Made by a program: the position numbers and the translations under genes. Shown in pieces: positions 7,916 through 15,765 of a stretch of DNA of 64,000 bases (positions are counted from its first letter, which is position 1; every line of letters starts with the position of its first letter). The notes beneath the pieces were generated by a model. It had not been told where the DNA came from. It did not search any database and saw nothing but the letters and a program-made list of their open reading frames with translations. Source of the DNA: CF-162 sp040882565 (GTDB lineage Bacteria > Chloroflexota > Dehalococcoidia > SM23-28-2 > RBG-16-64-32); contig JBBEAZ010000014.1 in NCBI GenBank assembly GCA_040882565.1, positions 62,001-126,000 on the forward strand, written 5' to 3'.

Positions 7916-9649
7916 ATGGTCCGCGATGCTCCCCCTCCTGCTAGCTTGCCTTCGCGAATCATCCTGACGGGCTTCTCGGGAACGGGTAAGACCGTGGTAG
8001 CGCCCATCCTAGCGAAGCATCTTGGCTGGGAGGTCCTCGACACCGACGAGGTGGTTGAGGAGCGCGCCGGGAAGCGCATCCTCGAGATCTTTGGTGACGA
8101 CGGTGAGGCGGCGTTTCGGGATCTTGAGGCGGAAGCGATCGCGGATACGTGCAAGCGTGAGAACGTCATCATCTCGACAGGCGGTGGTGCGGTGCTGCGA
8201 GCGGAGAACCGTCGCGCATTGGCTGAGGCTGGCTTCGTGGTGTGCCTGGAGGCGCGGCCGGAGACGATCCTTGAGCGGCTGACGTCTCGGGCGGAGGATG
8301 CGCCACTGGACCGGCCGCTGCTAACGACCGCTGAGCCACTCGCGCGCATCGAGGAGCTGAAGACGGGGCGGCAGCATTTGTATGCGCTCTGTGATTGGGC
8401 GGCGCACACGGACGGGCTCACGCCGGAGCAGGTCGCGGACGAGATTGCCAGGGCACACGGCGAGCACGCGGCGGACATCATGTCTTTCCCGGGCCGCGTC
8501 GATGCATTGACGGCGCCGACGGCGAGGGCGCCCGCGAGGACGCTGCACGCAATCCCCCTTGGCGCTGCTTGCATGGTGCGGGCGGCTTCGGGTGACTACC
8601 CGGTCTTTGTTGGCTGGGGAATGCTCGCTGGACTTGGCCGGCGACTGCGGGACGCCGAGCTCGCTCGATATGTGTATGTGATCAGCGATGAGACCGTCTG
8701 GCATCATCTGGGCGACGAGGTTGCGGCTTCACTGCGCGGTGCAGAGATCGAGTTCGACTCGTTCACGATCGCGCCGGGTGAGGAGAGCAAGACGACGGCG
8801 TCGGCGACGGAGATCTATGACTGGCTGATCGAGCATCGGGCCGAGCGAGGACACACGATCGTTGCGGTTGGCGGTGGGGTTGTCACGGACCTTGGCGGGT
8901 ACGTTGCCGCCACGTTTGCGCGTGGGATTCCGCTGGTGCATGTGCCGACGAGCATGCTCGGGCAGGTGGACGCGGCGGTCGGCGGCAAGGTGGCGGTCAA
9001 CCATCCGCGCGCCAAGAATATGATCGGGATGTTCTATCAACCGCGGTTTGTGCTGGCGGACGCGGCAGTGATGCGGACGCTGCCTGAGCGGGAGATTCGC
9101 TCGGGACTTGCGGAGGCGTTGAAGATGGCGCTGACGGAGAGTGAGGAGGCCGTGCGCTTCTTCGAGGAGAACGCGGACGCCATTCTCAAGCTTGACCGAG
9201 ATGCGACCGTGGCGGCCATCCGGCGCAGTGTTTGCTTCAAGGGCGAGGTAGTGTCGGATGACGAATTCGAAACGACGGGCCGGCGGGCGATCCTCAATTA
9301 CGGACACACGCTGGCTCATGCGATCGAGTCGACGACCGGGTACGCGCGCTTCCGCCACGGCGAGGCGGATGGCATCGGGATGATGGCGGCGGGGCAGATG
9401 AGCGTGGCGATGGGCCTGCTAGCGCCCGATGTCCTCGAAAGGCAGCGTAGTCTTCTCGAGAAGTACGGTCTTCCCGTGAGCGCCGACGGCCTCGACCGTA
9501 GGGGGCTGTTTGATGCGGTGGCGCTGGACAAGAAGGTGCAGGGGAAGAAGGTGCGGTGGGTGCTGCTTGAGGGCATTGGGCGGCCTGTGTTGCGCGGCGA
9601 CGTGCCGGATGACGTGGTCGCTGCGGCGCTCGATGCGGTCCTTCGCTAG
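7916..9649 (+). CDS. aroKB: Fused shikimate kinase / 3-dehydroquinate synthase
   Basis: One 577-residue protein carries two shikimate-pathway enzymes. Residues about 14-185 are shikimate kinase with Walker A GFSGTGKT (Lys25), the substrate DTDEVVEE and STGGGAV motifs, and a lid region with LDRPLL. A linker of about 35 residues follows. Residues about 220-577 are dehydroquinate synthase with VGGGVVTDLGG, PTSMLGQVDAAVGGK, GLAEALKMAL and zinc-site motifs NYGHTLAHAIE and RHGEADGIGM. The fused steps are not consecutive (AroB is step 2, AroK step 5). ATG is 4 bases after the aroC stop. Confidence 0.95.
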   Translation: MVRDAPPPASLPSRIILTGFSGTGKTVVAPILAKHLGWEVLDTDEVVEERAGKRILEIFGDDGEAAFRDLEAEAIADTCKRENVIISTGGGAVLRAENRRALAEAGFVVCLEARPETILERLTSRAEDAPLDRPLLTTAEPLARIEELKTGRQHLYALCDWAAHTDGLTPEQVADEIARAHGEHAADIMSFPGRVDALTAPTARAPARTLHAIPLGAACMVRAASGDYPVFVGWGMLAGLGRRLRDAELARYVYVISDETVWHHLGDEVAASLRGAEIEFDSFTIAPGEESKTTASATEIYDWLIEHRAERGHTIVAVGGGVVTDLGGYVAATFARGIPLVHVPTSMLGQVDAAVGGKVAVNHPRAKNMIGMFYQPRFVLADAAVMRTLPEREIRSGLAEALKMALTESEEAVRFFEENADAILKLDRDATVAAIRRSVCFKGEVVSDDEFETTGRRAILNYGHTLAHAIESTTGYARFRHGEADGIGMMAAGQMSVAMGLLAPDVLERQRSLLEKYGLPVSADGLDRRGLFDAVALDKKVQGKKVRWVLLEGIGRPVLRGDVPDDVVAAALDAVLR

Positions 9650-9651
9650 TA

Positions 9652-9942
9652 GTGCCCGAAGAGCCGATCGTGTCGCTGCGCGCCGTAGTCCGCGGCCGCG
9701 TTCAAGGGGTGGGGTTTCGGGACTGCGTGGTGACGCGCGCAGGTTCCCTGCGCCTCGCGGGCTACGTACGCAATCTGCCGGATGGCCGCTCCATTGAGGT
9801 TGGCGCGGAGGGACCGCGCGGGACGCTGGAGCAACTGCTTGAGTACCTGCGTGAGGGGCCGAGTCAGGCACGCGTTGAAGAAGTCGAGGCAGAGTGGGGA
9901 GAGGCGACACGGGAGTATCGCGGGTTCGGCGCGAGGTGGTGA
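9652..9942 (+). CDS. acyP: Acylphosphatase
   Basis: This 96-residue protein hydrolyses carboxyl-phosphate bonds. It has the catalytic motif GRVQGVGFR with the phosphate-binding Arg, and GYVRNLPDG with the catalytic Asn. It starts at GTG two bases after the aroKB stop and is the last gene of the run. Confidence 0.9.
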   Translation: MPEEPIVSLRAVVRGRVQGVGFRDCVVTRAGSLRLAGYVRNLPDGRSIEVGAEGPRGTLEQLLEYLREGPSQARVEEVEAEWGEATREYRGFGARW

Positions 9943-9957
9943 GGGTGAGCGTTGCGG

Positions 9958-10386
9958 CTACAGGGGTGACTTCAGCATGTAGAAGCGGGCGTGGCCTTCG
10001 GGCACTTCGGTGACTTCTGCGACGACCTTATAGCCTAAGCGCTCGTAGAACGGACGTGCCTGCCAGTCGAAGGTGTCGAGGTAGGCGGCAATGGCCCCTT
10101 TGGAGCGGCCTTCGGTATGCGCGGCCTCGATGAGCTTTGTGCCCCAACCGCTGCCGCGCAGATCTTCATCAATCCAGAGGATGTCGACGTGCAGGCGCCG
10201 GCCCCAGACGTAGCTGAGGACGCCGCCCCGGATCGTGCCGTCTTCATCGCGGATGAAGAAGGTGGCCGGAGCGTAGTCGCGGTGGCCGGTGACATCGACG
10301 TTCCATTGGGCCACCCTGTCGCGCAGCAGTTGCTCGTCTTTCGGCGACGCCTCAGGTTCGGCTGAGAGACGGAAGTTAGTGGTCAT
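9958..10386 (-). CDS. GNAT-family N-acetyltransferase
   Basis: The 142-residue product has a GNAT core: strands TFFIRDEDGTIRGGVLS and LHVDILWIDEDLRGSGWG, with the acetyl-CoA loop R-G-S-G-W-G, then YLDTFDWQARPFYERLGY. The substrate is not recognisable. A promoter with TTGACA lies about 80 bases upstream. It converges with acyP, 15 bases apart. Confidence 0.85.
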   Translation of the reverse strand: MTTNFRLSAEPEASPKDEQLLRDRVAQWNVDVTGHRDYAPATFFIRDEDGTIRGGVLSYVWGRRLHVDILWIDEDLRGSGWGTKLIEAAHTEGRSKGAIAAYLDTFDWQARPFYERLGYKVVAEVTEVPEGHARFYMLKSPL

Positions 10387-10468
10387 GAAGTGGGAGGGGT
10401 TTCAGGATTGATGCGCGGCGATGCATCGGGGCCTTCCTAGCGGTTTTCGGGTGCGAGCGGTTGTCGCG

Positions 10469-10498
10469 AGCGTATGGCTTACGTTTGCAAAGTGTCAA
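10469..10498 (-). promoter_or_regulatory. Promoter of the GNAT gene at 9958-10386
   Basis: Minus-strand TTGACA (10498-10493), an 18-base spacer, and TACGCT (10474-10469). It predicts a leader of about 75 bases. Confidence 0.5.
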
Positions 10499-10552
10499 CT
10501 GTCATCGCGTTGGGGATATGGAGGGCGGAGTCCCGGGTGCGCTCGGTGAGCG

Positions 10553-10558
10553 TATACA
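10553..10558 (+). promoter_or_regulatory. -10 box of the thioredoxin/NHL lipoprotein gene, leaderless arrangement
   Basis: TATACA ends 6 bases before the GTG at 10565, and no Shine-Dalgarno lies between. An overlapping TACACT (10555-10560) is an alternative hexamer. Confidence 0.45.
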
Positions 10559-10564
10559 CTTCGT

Positions 10565-12595
10565 GTGAGCATTAATGTGAAGAACTTGGCCGCGCGAGGC
10601 GGCCGGAAGCAGACGATCGTGGCGTTGTTCGTCGCCACGGCCCTGGTATTCCTGATCGCTGGTTGCGGCGGAGGTTCGAGTGCGCCGGCAGGTTTGGATG
10701 ACCCCGGAGAGTCGGCGGAATCTGGGCAAGCTCCGGAGTTTCCTTCCGGTCAGACCTGGTTCAATGTGCGCGAGCCCCTGACGATGGAGGGCCTCCGCGG
10801 GAAGGTCGTCCTGCTCGACTTTTGGACGCTGGGTTGTGTGAACTGCCAGCACATTGTGCCGGACCTTGAGCGGCTCGAGGATGAGTTCGGCGACGCGCTC
10901 GCCGTCATTGGCGTCCATTCAGGCAAGTACGAGCGGGAGCATGAAGACGACAGCATTCGCGAGGCGGTGTTGCGGCTCGGCCTACAGCATGCGGTCGTCA
11001 ATGATCCGGACTTTGCGATCTGGAACCTATACGGTGCGAATGCCTGGCCGACGGTTGTCGTTGTTGACCCGGCAGGCGGCATCGTGGGCGGACACTCTGG
11101 CGAGGGCGTATATCCCGTCGTCCAGCCCGAGATCGAGCGACTTCTTGACGAGTTCAATGGCTCGATCGACGAGACGCCGATTCCGCTGGATCTCGAGGCG
11201 CAACCAGTATCGACTGCATTCCTCAGCTTCCCGGGGGCGGTACTGGTTGATGAGGCGAGTGAACGTCTTTTCATTGCCGACTCGGGGAACAACCGGGTCC
11301 TCGTCTCCGATCTCGATGGCAAGCTTCAGCGGGCGATTGGGAGCGGCGTGGAGGGGTTGAAGGATGGATTCGCGGAGGAGGCGCAGTTCGATCAACCTCA
11401 CGGGCTGGAGCTTTCGGCTGACGGCGGGACGCTTTACGTGGCAGACACGAGAAACCACGCCTTGCGTGCCGTTGACCTCGGCAGCGGTGACGTTACCACG
11501 ATCGCTGGGGATGGCACGCGGGCGGGCCGCTACCCGGCGCCAGCTGCGCCTGCGGCGACGACGGCGCTCGCTTCGCCGTGGGGACTGAAGCGGGTCGATG
11601 ATGCTCTATACGTCGCGATGGCTGGGACGCACCAGATCTGGACGCTGGACCTTGTGAACCAGACGCTCGACGTGTTCGCCGGCAGCGGCGAAGAGGGGAT
11701 CGACGACGGGCCGCCCCTCGAAGCCTCGCTCGCTCAGACGAGCGGTCTGGCCACGGACGGAACGCACTTGTTCTGGGTCGATCCCGAGTCAAGCGGCGTT
11801 CGCCGGCTGATGCTCGATGGAAAAGGGACGGTTGAGACTCTTGTGGGTACGGGGCTATTCGATTTCGGAGACGTCGATGGCCCGCCGGGTGTCGCGCTAC
11901 TGGAGCATCCGCAGGGAATCGCTTACGCGGGCGGGGTTTTGTACGTCGCCGATACGTACAACCACAAGGTACGGACGATCGATCAGTCAACGGGGAATGT
12001 TGGTACCTATGCCGGGACCGGCGAGCCTGGCGGTGAGGACGGGCAAGTCGCCACTGCTACGTTCGATGAGCCCGGTGGCATCGCTTACGGTAGCGGCGAG
12101 CTGTATGTGGCCGACACGAACAACCATGCGATCAGGGTCATCGGCATCTCTTCGGGCGTCGTTTCTACGGTCAAACTCTCTAACCTTGGCGTTGCCGTCA
12201 GCGGAGCGCAGGGGAGGACGATCAAGGTTTCGCTGCCGGCGCAGCAGGTGAGCGCGGACACGGATACGGTACGAATTCGTCTGAGCGCGCCCGCGGGCTA
12301 TCATCTGAACGACCTCGTCGAGTCAAGGCTCGTTCTCAGCACGTCGAACGTAGACGCGTTCTCGCCGGAGGATGCCGCAGTCTCGTTCCAGGTGAGCGAC
12401 TCGGCGGTCGACCTCAGCATCACGGCGGAGGCGGCGGCCGGGCAGGCGATCCTGAGCGCGGTTGGCGAGGTCTACTATTGCCGAGTAAGCGAAGAGGCGG
12501 TGTGCCTGATCGACGATGTAGACCTGGCGTTACCGCTCACGATCAGCGCGACGGGTGAGCCCGAGGTCCTGATCGAGTACGAGTTGCCGCCATAA
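10565..12595 (+). CDS. Thioredoxin-fold plus NHL beta-propeller lipoprotein (NHLRC2-like)
   Basis: The 676-residue protein has a lipoprotein signal ending LIAGC (Cys34), so it is probably anchored outside the membrane. A TlpA-like thioredoxin domain follows (about 60-190) with active-site motif WTLGCVNC (Cys91/Cys94). Then comes a six-bladed NHL propeller (about 210-530) with repeated LYVADTxNHAxR blades, and a beta-rich C-terminal domain. The Trx-NHL order matches NHLRC2 relatives. Its redox partner is unknown. The start is a GTG with no Shine-Dalgarno. Confidence 0.85.
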   Translation: MSINVKNLAARGGRKQTIVALFVATALVFLIAGCGGGSSAPAGLDDPGESAESGQAPEFPSGQTWFNVREPLTMEGLRGKVVLLDFWTLGCVNCQHIVPDLERLEDEFGDALAVIGVHSGKYEREHEDDSIREAVLRLGLQHAVVNDPDFAIWNLYGANAWPTVVVVDPAGGIVGGHSGEGVYPVVQPEIERLLDEFNGSIDETPIPLDLEAQPVSTAFLSFPGAVLVDEASERLFIADSGNNRVLVSDLDGKLQRAIGSGVEGLKDGFAEEAQFDQPHGLELSADGGTLYVADTRNHALRAVDLGSGDVTTIAGDGTRAGRYPAPAAPAATTALASPWGLKRVDDALYVAMAGTHQIWTLDLVNQTLDVFAGSGEEGIDDGPPLEASLAQTSGLATDGTHLFWVDPESSGVRRLMLDGKGTVETLVGTGLFDFGDVDGPPGVALLEHPQGIAYAGGVLYVADTYNHKVRTIDQSTGNVGTYAGTGEPGGEDGQVATATFDEPGGIAYGSGELYVADTNNHAIRVIGISSGVVSTVKLSNLGVAVSGAQGRTIKVSLPAQQVSADTDTVRIRLSAPAGYHLNDLVESRLVLSTSNVDAFSPEDAAVSFQVSDSAVDLSITAEAAAGQAILSAVGEVYYCRVSEEAVCLIDDVDLALPLTISATGEPEVLIEYELPP

Positions 12596-12676
12596 CGCAG
12601 TTAGTTGGCATAACGCCGCTGTAACTATCTCAGCCCAGCCCCGTCGTAGTAGTGCGCCTATCAATGGGCGATTGCT

Positions 12677-13531
12677 ATGACATTACGACGCGTGCTTGTG
12701 CCGGGCCTGCTTGGACTGCTGATCCCGTTCGTCTTGGTTTCGACGGTGTCGGCGGCGGTGAAGCACACGGTGTCCCCCGGCGAAACACTTACGTTCATCG
12801 CGCTGGTCTACAAGACGAGCGTCGAGGAACTGGCGAGTGCGAACGGCATCCTGAATCCGGACTTCATCTATCCGGGACAGGAGATTGATGTGCCCGGCGA
12901 CGACGACGGTCCGTCGTCCAGCACTGGCGGCTCTTACACCGTGCAATCGGGTGACACGTTGAGCGCGATCGCGTACGAACACGGGACAACGACAGATGAA
13001 CTTGCGTCGGCGAACGGAATTGGCGACGCGGACCTCATCGTTGTGGGTGACGTGCTGACGATCCCCGGAGACGCGCCTTCGGCGTCCGTGGTGGCCGGGG
13101 TGCCGAAGCTCCAGTTCCCGGTTCGGCCGTGGGACCCGGACGTCGAGGCGATCATCGATGAACTGGCGGCGGAGGAAGGAATTGACGCAGGATTGGTGAA
13201 GGCAATCGCGACTGTGGAGAGCGGCTGGAGCCAGTGGGCCCTGAGCCACGCGGGCGCGATCGGCGTGATGCAGGTGATGCCAGGTACCGTCGCGTGGCTT
13301 GAGGATGATGTCTTCTACTATGACCTCAACGAGTACGATAGCGTATGGGACAACGTCAGACTGGGCGTGCGCTATCTGCACATCCTGCTGGACTCTACAG
13401 GCTGGGATCTGTATGACACGGCGGCCGCATACTACCAGGGGCTTTCGCCGACACAGGCGGGTGTCTACTACCCCGATACGGCCGACTACGCCTCGATGGT
13501 CCTCTCCGTTAAAGCCGCGTACTGGCCCTAG
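12677..13531 (+). CDS. LysM-containing lytic transglycosylase
   Basis: The 284-residue secreted protein has a signal peptide (LGLLIPFVLVSTVSAA) and two LysM domains (about 31-75 and 88-132, each with SPGETL/QSGDTL...ANGI...GQEI). An SLT domain fills about 155-284. The catalytic Glu is in VESGWSQWALSHAGAIGVMQ, and the AAAYYQG motif is near the end. It would bind and cleave peptidoglycan. Its stop overlaps the convergent HD gene by a shared CTAG. Confidence 0.9.
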   Translation: MTLRRVLVPGLLGLLIPFVLVSTVSAAVKHTVSPGETLTFIALVYKTSVEELASANGILNPDFIYPGQEIDVPGDDDGPSSSTGGSYTVQSGDTLSAIAYEHGTTTDELASANGIGDADLIVVGDVLTIPGDAPSASVVAGVPKLQFPVRPWDPDVEAIIDELAAEEGIDAGLVKAIATVESGWSQWALSHAGAIGVMQVMPGTVAWLEDDVFYYDLNEYDSVWDNVRLGVRYLHILLDSTGWDLYDTAAAYYQGLSPTQAGVYYPDTADYASMVLSVKAAYWP

Positions 13532-14100
13532 GTGCGCCCAGCAATCCCCAGGTCCGCGGCTACCGGCTTCAGCGATTCGATGACGAAGGCGATGTGTTCG
13601 TCCAAGTCGACGCCGAGAACGTCGGCGCCGCCGGTGATGTCGTCGCGGTTCACGGTGCGCGCGAAGCCTTTGTCCTTCATCTTCTTGCGGACGGCGCGGA
13701 CGTCGACCTCGTCGATGCTCTTGTTCGGCCGGACGAGAGCAACGGCGATGATGAAGCCTGCGAGTTCGTCGACGGCGAATATCGCGCGGTCCATCATGTT
13801 CTCGCGCTGGACGCCGAGCTTCTCGAGGTACGGCGCATGGCAGAGGACGGCGTGCACGATCTCCTCCGGCACGCCTCGTTCGCGTAGGAGAGGGGCGCCC
13901 TTCTCCGGGTGCTCGTCGGCGGTTGGGTGGATTTCGAAGTCGAAGTCGTGGAGCAGGCCGGTGCAGCCCCAGGCCTCCTCGTCCTCGCCGTGCTTGCGGG
14001 CATAGGCGCGCATGGCCGCTTCGACAGCGAGGCCGTGCTTGCGTAACGGCTCGGTTTTAGTGAACTCACAGAGGATGTCCCAGGCGTCTTCCCGCTTCAT
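13528..14100 (-). CDS. HD-domain phosphohydrolase
   Basis: The 190-residue product has the HD metal site: KHGLAVEAAM with the first His, then GLLHDFDFE with the HD pair, and a later HAVLCHAPYL. Family members hydrolyse nucleotides or related phosphates; the substrate here cannot be read. A Shine-Dalgarno AAAGGAG precedes the ATG and a TATCAT -10-like hexamer lies some 20 bases further up, giving a short normal leader. It diverges from ku. Confidence 0.85.
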   Translation of the reverse strand: MKREDAWDILCEFTKTEPLRKHGLAVEAAMRAYARKHGEDEEAWGCTGLLHDFDFEIHPTADEHPEKGAPLLRERGVPEEIVHAVLCHAPYLEKLGVQRENMMDRAIFAVDELAGFIIAVALVRPNKSIDEVDVRAVRKKMKDKGFARTVNRDDITGGADVLGVDLDEHIAFVIESLKPVAADLGIAGRT

Positions 14101-14184
14101 GGCGCGCTCCTTTCGGGGCCTAATGATAGCGTCTCGATAGCCAATCTGATAACTCGTCGCGTTTTCGTGCGTCTAATCCTGCGG

Positions 14185-14190
14185 TAACAT
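14185..14190 (+). promoter_or_regulatory. Likely -10 box of ku
   Basis: TAACAT lies 46 bases before the Ku ATG. It also overlaps an in-frame ATG at 14189, so that ATG would not be on the mRNA, which supports the start at 14237. Confidence 0.4.
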
Positions 14191-14236
14191 GGCTAATGCT
14201 CGGCAATCGATCCGGGCACACGCGAGGAGAGTAGCT

Positions 14237-15091
14237 ATGCCGAGATCAATCTGGAACGGCGTGATCAGCTTCGGGATGGTAAGCATCCCGGTGAAGCTGT
14301 ACACGGCGACGGAAGACAAAGACATCAGCTTCCGGCTCATTCATAAGGACTGTGGTGCGAGACTGAAGCAGCTCCGCTGGTGCCCTGAGCACGAGCGCGC
14401 GGTGGAGTGGGACGAAGTCGTACGTGGCTACGAGCATGCGAAGGACGAGTACATCGTCATGGACGATGAGGACTTCGCCAAGATGCCCCTGCCGAGCAAG
14501 AACACTGTCGAGTTATCGGCGTTCGTGAAGGCAGAGCAGATCGACCCGATCTACTACCAGAAGACTTATTACCTGGAGCCGGACGCGAAGGGCATGAAGC
14601 CGTACGCGTTGCTGATGAAGGCGCTCAAGGACAAGGAGTTGACGGGAATCGCCAAGATCGCAATCCGCAACAAGGAGCAACTTTGCGCGCTGCGGCCGCT
14701 GGACGGCACGCTTGTGATCGAGACGCTGTACTACCCCGATGAGATTCGCGAGGTACCGACCGAGGTGCCGGAGCAGAAGTTCACAGCGGCGGAAATGAAG
14801 ATGGCGCACGCGCTGATCGACCTGCTCGAAGCGGACTTCGACCCGGCGCAGTACCACGATGAGTACCGCCAGGCCCTGATGCAGCTGATCGATGCGAAGC
14901 TGGAAGGCGTCGAGCTGAAGGAGCCGAAGGCGGCGCGGCCGGCCAAGGTGACGGACTTGATGTCGGCGCTTAAGGCCAGCGTGGAGGCGGCGAAGAAAGG
15001 CCGCCGTGGGGCCACCGACGACGAAGAGGAAGAAGAGGAAGAAGAGGAAGAGGAGCGCCCAGCGCGCCGCAGGAAGGCTGCCGCCGGCTAG
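14237..15091 (+). CDS. ku: Ku DNA end-binding protein
   Basis: Bacterial Ku forms a homodimeric ring on double-strand DNA ends and recruits LigD. The 284-residue protein begins MPRSIWNGVISFGMVSIPVKLY, with family motifs FRLIHKDCGARL, PEHERAVEWDEVVRGYE, YYLEPDAKG and DLMSALKASVEAAKKG. The tail is a long run of Glu followed by basic residues, RPARRRK, typical of Ku C-termini. Start 14237 is set by the Shine-Dalgarno GAGGAGA at 14223-14229. It lies 0.7 kb from ligD on the same strand. Confidence 0.95.
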   Translation: MPRSIWNGVISFGMVSIPVKLYTATEDKDISFRLIHKDCGARLKQLRWCPEHERAVEWDEVVRGYEHAKDEYIVMDDEDFAKMPLPSKNTVELSAFVKAEQIDPIYYQKTYYLEPDAKGMKPYALLMKALKDKELTGIAKIAIRNKEQLCALRPLDGTLVIETLYYPDEIREVPTEVPEQKFTAAEMKMAHALIDLLEADFDPAQYHDEYRQALMQLIDAKLEGVELKEPKAARPAKVTDLMSALKASVEAAKKGRRGATDDEEEEEEEEEEERPARRRKAAAG

Positions 15092-15114
15092 ATCGCAAGG
15101 ACGTGAATTAGAAT

Positions 15115-15138
15115 AAGGGCCGGGAGACCCCGGCCCTT
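15115..15138. terminator. Bidirectional terminator between ku and the permease-like gene
   Basis: A perfect 10-bp stem (AAGGGCCGGG / CCCGGCCCTT) with a 4-base loop and T/A flanks lies between two convergent genes. Confidence 0.75.
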
Positions 15139-15154
15139 TCGATTTCGCGGGAAC

Positions 15155-15625
15155 TCAGGACTTGGCCTTCGCGCTCGTCCTGGACCGCGGCTTGCGGGGC
15201 GCCCGCCGCCTGGTGCCGTGGCTGTTGCCGTTGATTGATTTCGGCAGCCGATCAACCTTAGCGTTCGTGCCCCCCTCGTTCGCGACCTCCTCAAAGTGCT
15301 TGCGTAACTGGCGCAGCTCCTCCTCGCTGAAGTTTTCGGCGGCGGTGAGTTCGTTGTGGGCGCCCAGCGTGTGCACTATCAACTCATCTAGCTTGGCGTG
15401 AAGGGCGGCGTTATCGCGGTTTTGCGTGTTCTGAATCATGAAGACCATCAGGAACGTGATGATCGTCGTCCCGGTGTTGATGATCAGCTGCCATGTGTCC
15501 GAGAAACCGAACACCGGGCCGGTCAGGCCCCAAATCATAATAACGGTGAGCGCGCCGGCTAAGACCCAGACCGTGCCGGTCAAATCAGCTACCGCGTTAG
15601 CGACTTTGCGAAAAATGTCTTGCAT
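15155..15625 (-). CDS. Low-affinity iron permease-family membrane protein
   Basis: From the chosen ATG this is a 156-residue protein with two membrane helices (TVWVLAGALTVIMIWGL and LIINTGTTIITFLMVFMI). The NTQNRDNAALHAKLDELI motif after them is typical of the Fet4-like small permease family, and the tail is basic. Most bacterial members are uncharacterised, so iron transport is only a family label. The start is taken at 15625 because AAGGAAGGA lies 7 bases upstream; the frame is open to 15685. It sits between ku and ligD on the opposite strand. Confidence 0.75.
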   Translation of the reverse strand: MQDIFRKVANAVADLTGTVWVLAGALTVIMIWGLTGPVFGFSDTWQLIINTGTTIITFLMVFMIQNTQNRDNAALHAKLDELIVHTLGAHNELTAAENFSEEELRQLRKHFEEVANEGGTNAKVDRLPKSINGNSHGTRRRAPRKPRSRTSAKAKS

Positions 15626-15753
15626 CAGATCCTTCCTTAGCTCGTAGTCCATTACAACGGCGGCGACGAGAACGTCCCATATCATGAAGGCGCTTCGTAA
15701 TTACAATTCCGTGCAAGGCGGCTGAGATGCGCCGGGTTGGCGCATAGAGACGC

Positions 15754-15759
15754 GATAAT
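15754..15759 (+). promoter_or_regulatory. -10 box of ligD, leaderless arrangement
   Basis: GATAAT ends 6 bases before the GTG of ligD and no Shine-Dalgarno is present. Confidence 0.5.
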
Positions 15760-15765
15760 AGAGCT

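Noticed and set aside
7279..8574. 431-codon minus-strand frame opposite aroC and aroKB
   Set aside because: Antisense to two intact enzymes and without recognisable motifs.
14189..14236. Upstream start for Ku at 14189
   Set aside because: The added residues are not Ku-like, the ATG overlaps the probable -10 box, and a Shine-Dalgarno supports 14237.
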